DNA of 64,000 nt from Aquilaria yunnanensis (GCA_039654915.1 CM077594.1:48189001-48253000); one strand, 5' to 3'; positions 32,233 to 45,137 are shown, counted from the first letter of the stretch. Notes: a model not told the origin generated them from the sequence alone. Translations and numbers: made by a program.

Positions 32233-35075
32233 GCCTTTAGTGGCTGGCCATTGAGGGTACGAATTTTACACTCAATTTGCACCATTTTTCTTGAGAGAAA
32301 AATTCCTCCTTTCATTCCTTTAAAGAGCCGAAATATTAGACACTTTCTTAGAGCATTGTGGGTGGAATTACATTGAGATTCTTCATCTCAATTCAAGCCT
32401 CAAGGCGTATCTCTAAGATCAAGTCCTTCCTTTTCCTTTTCGGCACAAGACTATCAAAAAGGAAGGTACGCATCCTTTCTTGCTTTAGTAGCATGCTAAG
32501 GATTTAAATTTTATGAATGATCTTAGTGGCATGCTAAGTTTGTTTGACTGGATAAGTATGTCTATATTCATGTTGAACTCAAATAGCATGCTAGATATTG
32601 TTTTTTGAGACAATATGTATGGAAAACTTATATGCATGTGGCATATACACAAATGAATAACATAAGAGTATGTTATTATTAAGATCCTGAAAATCTTCAT
32701 TTTTGGCCATGCAAAACTTTGCAAGGATTTGTGGTCTACTAGACCAAATTAAAGGAGACAACAATGATAACAAGTCACATCATGTCTTCCACTAAGTTAA
32801 TAAGCATCATTACCTAGTCTGCCAAACTAGTGCTTGTTCTAGTTACATGGCCGGTTACTAGATGGGTTTAATGGACTTATATGGCGCTTTTGACTTGTGC
32901 TTAGCAAAATGGGCCATGAGGTGGCATAAGTGTCAAAGTGTGCATGTGATTTAGTGGTGGAAGTGTGACCGTGAGCAAGTGAGGCCTCCATTGAACCATG
33001 CAAACTTGTTGGAGCCGAAAGCTAACATTAATGCCAAGTTTAAGCCCATGTGGCTAGTAACCAAAATGCATGCTTCCATGAGTTCACTTGGCTTCCATTT
33101 TTGGGCTTGTTCATTCTCCTTGACCGAGAGCTTGCTAGCTTGAGTTCTTGAGTTCTCACAAAATTGATCTCAAATTCATGCAAGAATGGAGGCAAATTAA
33201 GGGAAGTAACCTAGATTCTTTGGTTTTGGCACTAAACCACTCAAGCTTGAGTTTTGAACTTGAAGAATCAAGAAGGCCGAGCCAAACCAAGCTAGGGTTT
33301 GAGGTAATTCTTGATGTTTCCTTGAATACATGGTGTTAGTTCCATGAACAAGGGATATCCATGCCTAATTAGTGATATGTTAGGCAGATTTATGTAGGAA
33401 ATGTTTGGGCTCAAGCAAGGCCAAGGCTAATCAAGCTCAAAATTGAGGCCAATTATGTGAAGCACGTTTTGGGTTGAAAGTTGGACTTTGGCCGAAAGCT
33501 TGATTGAGGTAGGGTTTCACTTATACTTGATTGCTTGGTAGTATACCATGATTCAAGTGTTTAAGGTAGCTAAGTGATGGATAAAATTGCCAAATGACCT
33601 TAGTTTCTTGATGGGCTATTGAGAATTGGTTTGGTTATGGTGTTAATTAGCTAATTAACTATGCACATGTGCTAGAAATGCTAGTGAATGTGGCCATTTT
33701 GCTAGACATTTTGGAGCTCTAGTGGAAGTGGAGTGTTTGGTGAAGTTTTATGTGCAAGAGTGCACAATGGCACATGTTATGGTACTTGGCGGAATGGTCA
33801 TTGTGGTGTGTGTGTGTGTACATTGTGTGCTTGAGTGACTCTTTGTGCTTGCTAACCATTGAATTGTTATTATGGCTTGTATGTCTTAGGTTATTACCAT
33901 GTGTATACATATATGTTGTGTTTTGTTGTTTTGGTGTCTAATTTTGCAGGTACACTTGAGCTAAGGGAGGTTAAGCCTTGAGCGCACACTCGGCTTAACT
34001 AAATAAACTCTTTATGAGTTGGTTAATGTAGTGAAATCCCTACTGAGTTATATGCTCATTGCCCATATACATTTGTTTTTCAGGAAAGGATATTCGGCCT
34101 GAGTAACTTTGCTTGAGTTTGTGCTAGTTTGTTGTGCTAGCTAGCTTGTTTGCCAAGGTATGTACCAATGTGTGCTTGGCTTGATCAATTTGTATATTAT
34201 AAGTCTTATTTTAAAAGTTGGCCAAGACTTATGTGCTAAGTTTGCAGGCTTGTAGTGTTGGGACATGTCTAGGAGGGCAGCATGGACATGTGGACACTTG
34301 TTCTGATCATAGTCTTCACTTTCATGACTATGAATACGGCTATAGGTTTGGTGTTGCAGTGTGTCGTATTGTATGGGATACTTAAGGTGCTGTTTGACCA
34401 TTAGTGGTCTCGGGTTGTACTATAACTTGGCTTGGAAGACTTTTGAATCATGGCATGGAGCCATGTAGGTTACTACGTAGACTACCATTTTGTGTGTACA
34501 TATATGTGCTCTTGGTTGCCTAGTTCTGTGTTGGTACTTGATGTGCTTATGTAGCCAAGTTATGTGTATGTTCTTATGGATGGGTTTGGGCATGTACTTG
34601 TGGTGGATGCTTTAGGCCAAAGTTTGGCATATTTATGTGGATAGTTATGGACTTATGCTTGTTTATGTTAATGTGAAGCATGAAACCTTGTGAACTTCCT
34701 TGTGTATCTTTTATGGCCGAGAGGTACATGTGCACATAAACTTGAGTTTTAAAAATAAATTGACTACCATGGGCTTCTTGGTTGCCATAATAAGTAACAC
34801 ACTTGAATGCACACATTCTAAACACTTAAAATTACATTGAGTGTTGCCTTGCTGTATTGCAAGTTATTGAATTATAGCCTTGCTTGTCATGCAAGTTAGT
34901 GGAATTGGGCCTTATTTCTGCTGCAAGCTATTAAATGGGTTCACTTTTAAGCCTCCTAGGCTACCTCCTAGGCTAAGTACCTTAAGAAAATAAGACTTAA
35001 GGTTAGTAAACAATTGGGTAGGAGGAGCACTGAGTGAATGGGCCAGGGCCTGTGTGAGGTGTGACAGGCTTTGTT

Positions 35076-35096
35076 TGGTTTCAGAGCCTGAGGTTT
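35076..35096 (+). other. Primer binding site of element B
   Basis: tggtttcagagcctgaggttt, nine bases after the LTR end, resembles the initiator Met site (tggtatcagagcc...), with one change in the first 13 bases. Confidence 0.7.
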
Positions 35097-35199
35097 AGTA
35101 TGATCAGAGCTAAAGCCTAGACACTGGCCCACATAGGTTTAACTTATATAAGACTTGCATTATTGGATATATGTGAATATCTGCAATTGAAAGTGCAGG

Positions 35200-36927
35200 A
35201 TGAGAACAAGAGGTAGGGACAGAGATTCCCTAAGACAAGGGGAAGCCATTGCAGCCCATCAGATAGAAGTATTGCAGGAGAATGTGCCTGAAACACAGGA
35301 AGAAGACATGGAACATAGTTTGGCCGAAGAACAAACTTCTAGGTTACAAGTACCTGGACCTAGTAGGGGCAGACAGGAAAGAATGAAAGTGATGATGGAG
35401 TCACTGCATGTTAATGTGGCTTAACTGATACTGGGAATGCAAGCCTTGGCTAGAGGCCAAGCCCAACACCAGGAGAATACAGAGCCAGTAGAGACTGAAG
35501 GAAGAAGGAGGAGAAGAAGGCCGGGCAAAGAGCCAGTGGGATATGATCAGTCCAGTAAAGTTGGAGGGAATCAAGAAGAGGAGGAAGCAGATGAGAAGAT
35601 GAGGCATCCCAGGGCTAGGAGAATAAGATTAGAAGTGAGACAAGAACCCAGGATTGAGGAGGAGGATGATGATAGCACAGACATAGAAGAAAGAGATGCA
35701 TATATATACTCTAGATGGACCGAACCCTCTGCTGAGGAGATCACAGGAAGAAGCAGGTCATCAAAAGATATATCTAGGGGCATGGAGGAGAGCAGGGGAA
35801 GGTATAGAAGAGGAGGACTCAAGGAGGGCCAGTTAGAGGGGTTCCTGGCATTAAAACCTCCAATCTTCAGAGGAGGCTGTGACCTAGATGAGGTAGAGTT
35901 CTGGATATACCAAGTAGAAAAAATATTTGAAAGGATGGAGCTCACCTCTACTCAGAAAGTACTGCTAGCCACCTTCAGGCTAGAAGGTAATGTTGAGCTT
36001 TGGTGGAGAGCAGTACAGAGAAACTATCAGGAGAGAAATCAGAGGAGGCCCCCAGCAAGGAGAAGGTGTATGAGATGGGCAGACTTCTTTCAGGTCTTTC
36101 ATCAGCAATATGTCAGCGAGGCCCAGAAAGACCAGGAGCAAGTAGAGTTTGACCAGTTGGAGCAAGGGGACCTTAGTGTGCTGGAATATGAGCAAAGGTT
36201 TAACAGCCTGATCAGGTATGCCCCACAGTATGAAGGACAAGAAGAGCTGAGAACCAAGAGGTTTATTAGGGGGCTAAGACCTAAGTTGAGACAGATACTC
36301 AGGGCAGTAGGAGCTAGAGACTACTACTCTGTTATGCAAAGTGCCCTGGCATTGGAGCAGGAATTCCAGGAACAGTTCAAAGGTGGGCCTGGAAGTGGAA
36401 GTGGAACTCAGAAGGGCCATCATTCAAAGAGGCCAAGAGAAGAAAAAGACACAAGTGGAGGCAGGAAAGGAAACAAGAAGGAAAGAGGATCACAGCCACA
36501 GCAGTATGGTCCTCAGTGCAACACCTGTGGAAAATTTCATGGCAATAAGCCATGCTTCAAGACCTCCACTGGATGTCATAGGTGAGGAGCCCCAGATCAC
36601 TGGGTTAGAGATTCTCCAAAGAGGGGTGAGGACAATAGGAAAATGCTGGGAAATTTCAATCCTATGGGAGCTAGATGGCAGATGCCTATGCCCCAAATGA
36701 GGACTCAGGTGCCAGCCCAGGGAGGGAGGCCAGCACCTAGAGTACCTCAGGAACAAAGAAGACTTGGTGCACCTCCAGGCAGGGTGTTTCAGCTGGAGTC
36801 TTCCAGGAAAGGGCAGGAAACACCTGAAGCTGAAGATACAGGAAGGGAGACTAGTCAGCAGAGGACTAGCAGGAGGGCCTTGAAAGGTACAATTTACCTT
36901 AATGGCCAGTTAGTATCTGTTCTATTT
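35200..36927 (+). pseudogene. Element B gag, broken
   Basis: Starts MRTRGRDRDSLRQGEAIA. One TAA lies at 35422-35424. Then comes an Arg/Glu-rich N-terminal region and the retrotransposon gag domain (about 35840-36330: LKPPIFRGGCDLDEVEFWIY, ELWWRAVQRNY, FHQQYVSEAQKDQEQVEF, RFIRGLRPKLR). Two zinc knuckles follow: CNTCGKFHGNKPCF, and CHR then TGA where Cys is expected, GAPDHWVRD. The TGA at 36583-36585 replaces a knuckle cysteine. The frame reaches [11 protein letters not shown] at 36927, where a one-base insertion breaks it just before the protease active site. Confidence 0.9.
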
Positions 36928-38920
36928 TGATACTGGGGCTTCATTATCTGTGATATCTAATAGCTTGGTTAAGGCCATGAATCTAGAAGTAAAATATATG
37001 ACCAACATGTACTTGGTAAGAACAGCTGGCAATGGACTTTTATTTGCCTATTACATGCTTGAAAACTGTGAGATTCAGATAGACAAGCTGAAACTGAGAA
37101 CTAATCTCATAGTGCTGGAGACCCATGACTATGATGTAATCTTGGGCATGAATTGGTTAGGGGAGAATAAAGTAATTATTGATTGTCAGGCTAGACAATT
37201 AATAATGCCTGGTGGAATACCATATGACCTAGATAAGTCCTTAGAGTCAGCCATGGACTATCACTTGGAAGTGCTGGAGTTGGTAACTCCAGGAAGTGAG
37301 CAGGAGTGCCTGGAACTCAATGACCAGGAAGCATCAGATGAACTTAGGAAAATACCTATAGTTCAAGAATTTCCAAGAGTCTTTCCTACAGACCTGCCTG
37401 GTTTACCACCTCTGAGGGCGATGGAGTTTGAAATTAAATTGGTATCAGGAGCAGCACCAGTATTTACTGCTCCATATAGAATGGCAGTGCCTGAGATGCT
37501 AGAACTCAGGAAACAACTAGATGAATTATTGGAGAAAGGTTTTGTTAGACCTAGTGTGTCTCCTTGGGGAGCACCTGTGTTATTTGTGAAGAAGAATGAT
37601 GGAACCCTTAGACTCTGCATTGACTACAGGAAACTAAATGCATTAACCATAAAGAACAAATATCCTCTCCCAAGGATAGAAGATCTATTTGACCAATTGA
37701 AGAGGGCAAAAGTGTTCTCCAAAATAGATTTAAGATCTGGATATTTCCAGTTGAGAGTGAGGGAAGAGGACATACCTAAGACTGCTTTCAGTACTAGGTA
37801 TGGACACTTTGAATATACAGTAATGCCATTTGGGCTTACTAATGGACCTACATTCTTTATGGACTTAATGCAAAGGGTGTTCAGAGCACACCTAGACCAT
37901 TTTGTGGTGGTATTTATTGATGATATCTTGGTATATTCCAAGGATGAGGAAACTCATAAAGAACACCTAAGAACAGTGCTTGGTTTGCTCCAAGAACATA
38001 AGCTTTATGGAAAGTTGAGTAAATGCAAATTCTGGACTCAAGAAATTTGGTTTTTGGGTCATATAATAAATGATCAAGGATTGGCTGTAGATCCTGAAAA
38101 GGTAAGATCAATCCTGGATTTGAAGCAGCCCCAGAGTGTGAGGGAAGTTAGAAGCTTCCTGGGGTTGGCTGGCTATTACAGAAGATTTGTACCAAAATTT
38201 TCTATTCTAGCAGCACCTATGACTCAATTAACCAAAAAGAACCAGAAGTTTGTCTGGGAAACCAAATGTGAAGAAAGCTTTCAAGAGCTAAAGAGAAGAC
38301 TGACTACTGCTCCTATACTAGTTCTACCAGACCGTGAAAAGGGATATGAGGTGTATACAAATGCCTCTCATGTAGGACTAGGATGTCTCCTGATGCAGGA
38401 GAAACAGGCTATTGCTTTTGGGTCTAGACAGTTGAGACCCCATGAAAGGAAGTATCTAGTACATGACCTAGAATTGGCAGCAGTGGTCTTTGCTCTTAAG
38501 CAGTGGAGACACTACCTTCTTGGTAATAAATTCCAAGTGTTTACAGACCACAAAAGTCTCAAGTACCTTTTTACATAGAAGGACTTAAATATGAAACAAA
38601 GTAGGTGGTTAAAATATTTAAAGGATTTTGACTGTGTAATTGAATACACAGCTAGGAAAGCCAATGTAGTGGCAGATGCTTTGAGTAGGAGCTATACTGG
38701 GATACTCAAAGGTGGTGAAGTTGAACATAAGGCCGAAAGCCTGAGTATTACTTACCTAGCAAACCAATGGCTAGCTAAGGAGAGTGAACAACTAAATGTA
38801 CTCACTATCACACCAGAGTGGAAGGAGCTTATTAAGGAAGCTCAAGCTGGTGATAAAGAGATAGAATTGATTTCTGGTAGGAATAAGGGAGAACTATTCC
38901 AAGGTTTTTCCTTTAAAACA
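36928..38920 (+). pseudogene. Element B protease, reverse transcriptase, RNase H
   Basis: Protease [14 protein letters not shown] follows the frameshift near 36925, with VILGMNWLG near the end of the domain. The RT is open for 542 codons with [33 protein letters not shown] and the catalytic FIDDILVYS. RNase H reads [17 protein letters not shown], where YTDAS would be expected, so the first Asp is Asn. [11 protein letters not shown] is then followed by TAG (38576-38578, Gln in relatives). A frameshift near 38920 separates the integrase. Order PR-RT-RH-INT is that of Ty3/gypsy. Confidence 0.92.
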
Positions 38921-40280
38921 AGGAGTGCTACACTTCCAAAATAGGTTGTATGTGCCTGAAAAGGAAAACCTAAGAGTGCAAATACTGGAGGAAGCTCACT
39001 CTAGTAAGCTGCGTATGCACCCAGGAGCCACAAAGATGTACCATACTCTTAGAGTATATTTTTTGTGGCCATATATGAAGAAAGACATTAGCACACTTGT
39101 GGCTAGTTGTGAAACATGTCAACAAGTGAAGGTGGAGCACCAAAAACCAAGAGGGAAGCTACAAAGCTTGCCCATACCTGAGAAAAAATGGGGATCCATA
39201 TCAATGGATTTTGTAGTGGGTATGCCACTAACAAGGAGGAAACATAATGCCATTTGGGTCATTGTAGACAGATTGACCAAGGCAGCTCATTTCCTTCCCA
39301 TGAATCTTACTGACTCCTTGGATAAACTGGCACAACTTTATATAAGAGAAATAGTAAGATTGCATGGAATACCTGATGACATAGTCTCAAATAGGGATCC
39401 TAGGTTTGTTTCTAGGTTTTGGAAATCCCTACATCAGGCATTGGGCACCAAACTCAAGTTTAGTTCTGCTTACCATCCTTAGACTGATGGACAGATATAA
39501 AGAACTATACAGACTCTGGAAGATATGTTGAGGTGCTGTGTAATTGACTTCCAGGGTGAATAGGATGTACATCTCCCATTAATAGAGTTTTCCTACAATA
39601 ATGGCTATCATTCAGTGATAGGAATGGCACCTTATGAAGCCTTATTTGGCAGGAGATGTATTACGCCTCACTGCTGGCATCAGCTAGAAGGCAAATTGGA
39701 GTTGGGGCCAGACATTATTAAGGAAACTACTGAGAAAATAAAACTGATCCAAGCCAGGATCAAGACTGCAAATGACAGGCAGCAAGCCTATGCTAACCTG
39801 AAAAGGAGAAGAGACCTAGAATTCCAGGAAGGAGATTGGGTATGGGTTAAGCTTTCTCTTATCAAAGGAGTAATCAAATTTGGCAAAAAGGGGAAACTAG
39901 CACCTAGGTATGTTGGACCATACCAAATACTAGCCAGAGTTGGGAATATGGCCTATTAGTTGGACTTGCCCCCAGAACTTGGGAACATACACAATGTGTT
40001 TCATGTGAGCTTGCTCAAGAAGTATGTTCCAAGCTCCAAGCAGATAGAGATACCTGCTGTTGTAACTATGGCACCAAACCTCACTTATGAAGAAGTGCCA
40101 ATTCAGTTCCTTGCTAGAGATACCAGGAAATTAAGGAGTAGGTGGATTTCTATGATTAAGGTACAATGGAGTAACCACACCCCTGGAAAGGCAACCTAGG
40201 AACTAGAACAGGAAATTGCCACCAACTACCCTCAGCTGTACCCTAAGTTGGTGACGAATTTGGAGGACCAAATTCTTTAA
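38921..40280 (+). pseudogene. Element B integrase with chromodomain, broken
   Basis: The HHCC zinc finger (MHPGATKMYHTL, SCETCQQVK) is followed by the core with Asp in SISMDFVVGMP and in SNRDPRF. The third catalytic position falls on a TAA (39497-39499, in TDGQI-stop-RTIQ). Further stops: TAG 39480, TAG near 39561 (Trp expected), TAG 39957 (Gln expected), TAG 40197 (Trp expected). The GPY-type region is KLAPRYVGPYQI. The C-terminus LTYEEVPIQFLARDTRKLR, then WISMIKVQWSNHTPGKAT, is a chromodomain, which in chromoviruses guides insertion to marked chromatin. Confidence 0.9.
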
Positions 40281-40292
40281 GGAGGGAAGAGT
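40279..40292 (+). other. Polypurine tract of element B
   Basis: aaggagggaagagt lies directly before the 3' LTR start (TGTTAGGAC at 40293) and overlaps the last stop codon of pol. Confidence 0.8.
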
Positions 40293-40301
40293 TGTTAGGA
40301 C

Positions 40302-41720
40302 TATTAGTGTTGTGCCCAAAAGCCAATCATGAGATGATTGTATTTTTTGCACATTGAGTCATGATATTTTATTAAGGCATTAATCCAGCAATTATGTTTG
40401 TTGTTTTGTTTCTACGTAACTTAACAAACCTAATTGTAACCCTAGAATAATGATATTCTTAAACGTCCCTGGTCTAGTATTATTGTGGAGCGGGTTGCAA
40501 TAATACATAACGACTAGCATATGTGGAGACTAATATGAGATATGTAGTCTACATATGGGTACAAGTTGGAGAACTTGTGTACTGGACCGACCCACCATGA
40601 GAACACTACATGGATCGTTATATGAGTGTGATAAGTGATTCTCATAGTGATCATGGCATATGTAGTCCTTCGACCTAAGATCATCAACGTTCCCTACATG
40701 TGAGTCACATACTTTGATACTTTCCTTTGTTGCTCGTAACTGAGTGAACTTCAAAGAGGTCATTGGGTATGTCACATATCATGCGGAGGGATTTGTATGA
40801 TCAAGATGGGATTTGTCCCTCCTATGTAACGGGAGTGATATCTTCGGGCCCCTTGATAGAGTAAGACTTAGAAAAATGCATGACCATGCTCAAATGAGTT
40901 GATATACGATATCAATGTCACTAGTTTAAGTTGGTCTACTTGGTAATCAAGAAACCAAAGATTGGGCTATACGAGAGTGATACATTCCATGTCTCATGCT
41001 TAGTCTTGATATCTTGGGACAAAGGGACAATGGCATATATCGGTGATGATCATAAAGGTTTAGTCGAATCATCAACAATCTTGTCACTTGGGTAGCAATG
41101 ATGTGTTGCTAGACACCGGTCATTGCTTATGATCATAAATGTGATTTATGATCATTGCCAACGTGGTAAGAGCCTATTGGGTCGCACACATAGAGCTATT
41201 TGGATCATTAGAGTGCATGGGCTAATAATTTGGGTTTTGGTTTCACAATAATTTTGTATTAATAATGGGCCCAATAGTTGAGCCATTATTAAGCCCGTAA
41301 TTAAAGCCTAGTTGGATTAGGGTTTTGAAACCTATTAGGCCTGGAAGTTGAGTCTCACTATAAATACAACTTCTAGTGAGAATTTCGTAGGTCTCCTTCC
41401 CCTAGCCTCCCAAAAAGGACAACCACACTCTTCTCTTGCAATTCCTTGGAGGACGTAAGCTAGCACTATGAGCGCAAGAGAAACGCATCTACCGGGATGT
41501 GTTGGAAGCGTGGTGATCCCGAGAGGCTCGTGTGGATACCATAGAGAGCCTGAACACGTCATCTGTTCAGGTTTTGTGATTCGACTCTACAGTTGAGTGA
41601 GAGATCTCAACCGAAAATTAGGTATGAAAATTTTCGAACACCCGGTTTACCCCATTTCACTCGGATCCTGGAGGGTTTCGGTTAAATTTCACTGCGATGT
41701 TTGGCTCCCGAAACCCAATA
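40302..41720 (+). repeat. copia-2 5' LTR
   Basis: 1419 bp. The first dinucleotide is TA in place of TG (tattagtgttgtg) and the last bases are CAATA in place of CAACA. Both ends are therefore mutated by one transition. TATA box near 41357. The primer site tggtatcagagc follows at 41722. Confidence 0.94.
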
Positions 41721-43234
41721 GTGGTATCAGAGCTACTGGTGAAACCCTAAGTCGGGATTGATGTTGAATCACATGATGTTATGCGTTCGGTTGCTTTTCA
41801 GCCATGATTAATTAGATTGACTCATGATGCATGAAATCGGAACTCGTAATGAACATATGACGTAAATGAAGAAACGACACTAATTGGTTAATGGGATTAA
41901 CCCAAAATTGATAGGTATGAGATACCTATATGGAGTAGGATTCTTGCAATAGTTGCAAAAACCCTTGCTTTGTTCGGATTTGGCCTGTTCAGGCACCGAA
42001 AGTAAGGTATTTTTGGTGGCTCGAATAGGGGAGTCTTGGGTGCCTACTTGCTTGAAAAAGAAGATTTTGGGCTAAGCAATTGTAAGACAATTTTTTGCGT
42101 TGGGGGGCGCTTCCCCCCACACCCCCCCACTAGGGCGGCTCCCCTTGACCCCGTTCACTGACCGGTCAGCGGAACCATCGCCCGCTGACCAACCAGCGGG
42201 ACCGCCGTATGCGAAGCAGCACATAAATAAAAACTGGTTAATCAACGCGCAAAAATTGGCATGCATCTTTGTTGAATGAGATTTGACATGATATGCTGAT
42301 TGGTGTTTGAAGCATGGTGTATGGTTATAGCCCTTGATTGGTTGTACTTGTAAATACAGCCTGTGAGTCGTGCCTTTTCTTTCACTCTCATTGTACATTC
42401 TCTTCTCACATTACTGCCCTCGAATGTAACTCGAGGTTTCTATTATTGATGTAATGGTGCATTATGGGATTATCCAAGGTGATATGTCCGAGGATCATCC
42501 AAGGTGGTATGTCCAAGGAGGTGACAACAAAAGGGCAGCCAAGAATGGAAAAGAAGGAGCTTGTGAAGACTCTTTTCTTTTCTTAGGCTTTTATGATATT
42601 CTCATTGGCTTGAGAATATCACATAGTTTGGGCTATAACCATGTCACATTTACTTTCTTGAACGTATAAGACAACCGAAGATAACAAATTGGTGAGATCA
42701 AACGAAAAATCTCTCAAACAAATATTAAGTCATCAAAAGTGATGCCTTCCAAATGTTGGCACTCGTCAAGACTTTGATCAACATTAGGTGGGTTTGCCAA
42801 AGCAAAACACCTATGTTCATCTTGGTAAGGCGCGATGGGATAATAGTGATATCAAAATTGCTAACTTTGGGTCCGACTGAACTAAGTCATCTTAATAGGA
42901 TTAGGGACTTAGAGGCATAGAGTTGCGCTTAAGCTGATGGGATGAGCTTGGACAAGTGTTGTTCACCCAACTATCCAAGAGTTGCATAAAATGCAATTGG
43001 CAAAGAGTTGCCTACCTAAATAGCTGTAACTTGAGAGAAAAGCCAAAGCTGACTCAGGTTGTGGTCAAATATGGATCTTGGCCCACTAGAATACCTTAGC
43101 ACCGAGGTGTTCCGAAATAATATCGAGGGTTATTATTTTGAGGAAAATAGTGGGAGTATCATTTAATAAAAGTCCTTATTAAATGAATTAAAATACATGA
43201 CTCTTACACTGCATATTTATTGTTGTAGATAACC
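41721..43234 (+). other. copia-2 primer site and leader
   Basis: Initiator Met primer site at 41722-41733, then 1.5 kb of untranslated leader. The GC-rich block (about 42095-42205) has the palindrome ctgaccggtcag (42158-42169), the counterpart of 6109-6124. A short duplication (tccaaggtgatatgtccgagga before tccaaggtggtatgtccaag) lies near 42475-42510. No gene before the gag ATG. Confidence 0.82.
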
Positions 43235-44084
43235 ATGGCACAAAACACATCGACACTTTTGTTGCGATCGATCCTTGAGAAGAAAAGACTGAATGGGACC
43301 AACTTTCTCAAATGGTACCGAAACTTGAGTATAGTCCTCAAGCAAGAGAGAAAGGCCTATGTCCTAGAGCAGCCCATTCCAAATAAGCCTGCTGCCATTG
43401 CTCCAAGAGCTGAAAGGGATGCTTACAAGAGGCATTCTGATGATGCTTTGGATGTTGCATGCCTCATGCTTATTACCATGGAATTTGAGCTTCAGAAGCA
43501 ACATGAGAACATGGGGGCGTTTGATATGATTGAACATCTCAAAATGCTTTTCCAAGAGCAAGCTAGGCATGAGAGGTTTGAGACCTCTAAGGCATTGTTT
43601 TAGTGCAAGATGTCTGAGGGAAGTCCCGTGGGTCCTCATGTGCTCAAGATGATTGGGTACATTGAGAATCTTAAGAATTTGGGATTTGCTCTTCAGAAAC
43701 AGTTGGCTATTGATGTAGTCTTGGAATTGTTGCCTAAAAGCTACAGTCAGTTCGTCATGAACTATAACATGAATGACCTAGACAAGTCCCTCCCTGAATT
43801 GTTCAACATGTTGAGAACTGCTGAGCAAAACCTTAAGAAGGGAAGGTCTAATGCCAACAAGAAGAAGGATAAAGCTAATGGAAGGTCTAATGCTAATTCT
43901 TCTTCAGCTGCACTGAAACCAAAGGGTGGTGTGGCAAAGGAAGGGGAGTGCTTCCATTGTAAGCAACCTGGACACTGGAAGCGTAACTGCAAGCTCTATC
44001 TTGAAGAACTTGCTAAGGAAAAGGGAAATAAGACTTCCACTTCAGGTATTCTTGTTATAGAGGCTAACTTTTCTACTTCCTCAT
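43235..44084 (+). pseudogene. copia-2 gag, broken
   Basis: MAQNTSTLLLRSILEKKRL start, copia gag domain, then TAG (43601-43603) where copia-1b has CAA. The frame resumes with CKMSEGSPVGPHVLKM and runs to the CCHC knuckle CFHCKQPGHWKRNC (about 43950-43991). The lysine-rich linker is shorter than in copia-1b because about 45 bp are missing after NLKKG. Part of the 429-codon open segment 43610-44899. Confidence 0.9.
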
Positions 44085-45137
44085 CTTGGGTATTGGATAC
44101 TAGATGTGGATCTCACATTTGTGCAAATGTCCAGGATCTAAGTAAAAGTAGAAGATTGGCCCGAGTTGAAGTGGACCTACGTGTTGGAAATGGAGCAAGG
44201 GTTGCTGCCTTAGCCGTAGGGACTTATGTTCTCACTTTACCTAGTGGATTAGTTATAGAATTAGACAACTGCTACTTTGTGCCTACTATTAGTGGAAATT
44301 TGATTTCTGTTTCTTGTTTGGACAAGAAAGGTTTTTCATTTATAATAAAGGACAAATGTTGTTCTATTTATTTGAATGAAATCTTTTATGGTAGTGCTCA
44401 ACTTAGCAATGGGTTGTATGTTCTAGACCTCGAAGATCCAATCTATAATGTGAATACCAAGAAGGTCAGATTAAATGATTCGAACCCGACCTATCTCTGG
44501 CATTGTCGCTTGGGCCATATAAATGAGACCCGCATATCCAAGCTCTATAAGGATGGACTCTTGGACTCATTTGATTTTGAATCATATGAGGCATGTGAGT
44601 CATGTTTGTTGGGCAAGATGACCAAAGCCTCATTCACAGGGCAAAATGAAAGGGCAAATGATTTACTAGGACTCATACATAGTGATGTATGTGGCCCTAT
44701 GTCTACACAAGCTACAGGAGGTTTCCAATACTTCATTACTTTCACTGATGACTTCAGCAGATATGGCTATGTGTATCTCATGAGACACAAGTCAGAATCC
44801 TTTGAAAAGTTCAAAGAATTCAAGAATGAAGTAGAGAATCAACTCGGGAAGAGTATTAAAGTTCTTCGATCAGATCGAGGTGGAGAGTACTTGGATTGAG
44901 AATTCCTTGACTATCTGAAGAAGTGTGGTATAGTATCACAACTCACTCCACCAGCTACACCTCAATGGAATGGTGTATCTGAAAGGAGAAATCAAACTCT
45001 GTTAGACATGGTTTGCTTTATGATGAGTCAAGCTGACCTTCCAAACTCTAGAGACAGCTGCTTTTACACTAAACCGAGTTCCATCTAAATCGGTTCAAAA
45101 GACATCATATGAGATATGGAGTGGGAGGCGTCCCAAT
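44085..45137 (+). pseudogene. copia-2 protease and integrase, broken
   Basis: Protease WVLDTRCGSHICANV has Arg in place of the active-site Gly (copia-1b: DTGCGS). The GAG-pre-integrase region and the HHCC finger (HCRLGHINETRISKL, CESCLLGK) are intact. The core has FTDDFSRYGYVY and SDRGGEYLD, then TGA (44897-44899, CGA in copia-1b), then QWNGVSERRN. A 17-nt deletion near 45049, relative to copia-1b, shifts the frame after QADLPNS. Confidence 0.9.

Larger units (their letters stand above)
31110..32699 (+). mobile_element. Solo LTR of an unrelated family, TSD ttttt
   Basis: 1590 bp, TGTTGGAATTCTTGGCGC to AAAATCTTCA, bounded by TG and CA and by ttttt at 31105-31109 and 32700-32704. The matching point in the 3' LTR of B (gagcattttcggccatgc, near 48790) lacks it, giving a clean empty site. 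It holds a decamer array (31261-31626), a 70-bp tandem (31981-32140) and a TATA box (32225). No other copy lies in the window and its family is not known. Confidence 0.93.
30877..35066 (+). repeat. 5' LTR of element B (contains a solo LTR)
   Basis: 4190 bp from TGTTAGGACCACCCTTC to GTGTGAGGTGTGACA. Removing the 1590-bp insertion plus one TSD copy leaves about 2595 bp, matching the 3' LTR. Only one copy of the 144-bp unit (ccatg inverted repeat near 33330) is present, unlike the 16772-20190 LTR. Short frames (33148-33339, 33750-33941 and others) also occur in the 3' LTR but only because the LTRs are copies. Confidence 0.93.

Noticed and set aside
33805..33825. Short (GT)n microsatellite in the LTR of element B, repeated at 49895
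   Set aside because: Only about 7-8 units, the same in both LTRs; it is ordinary LTR sequence.
35200..40280. Endogenous plant pararetrovirus
   Set aside because: The region encodes integrase and a chromodomain, is flanked by LTRs with a TSD, and has no movement-protein or coat-protein domain of that virus group.
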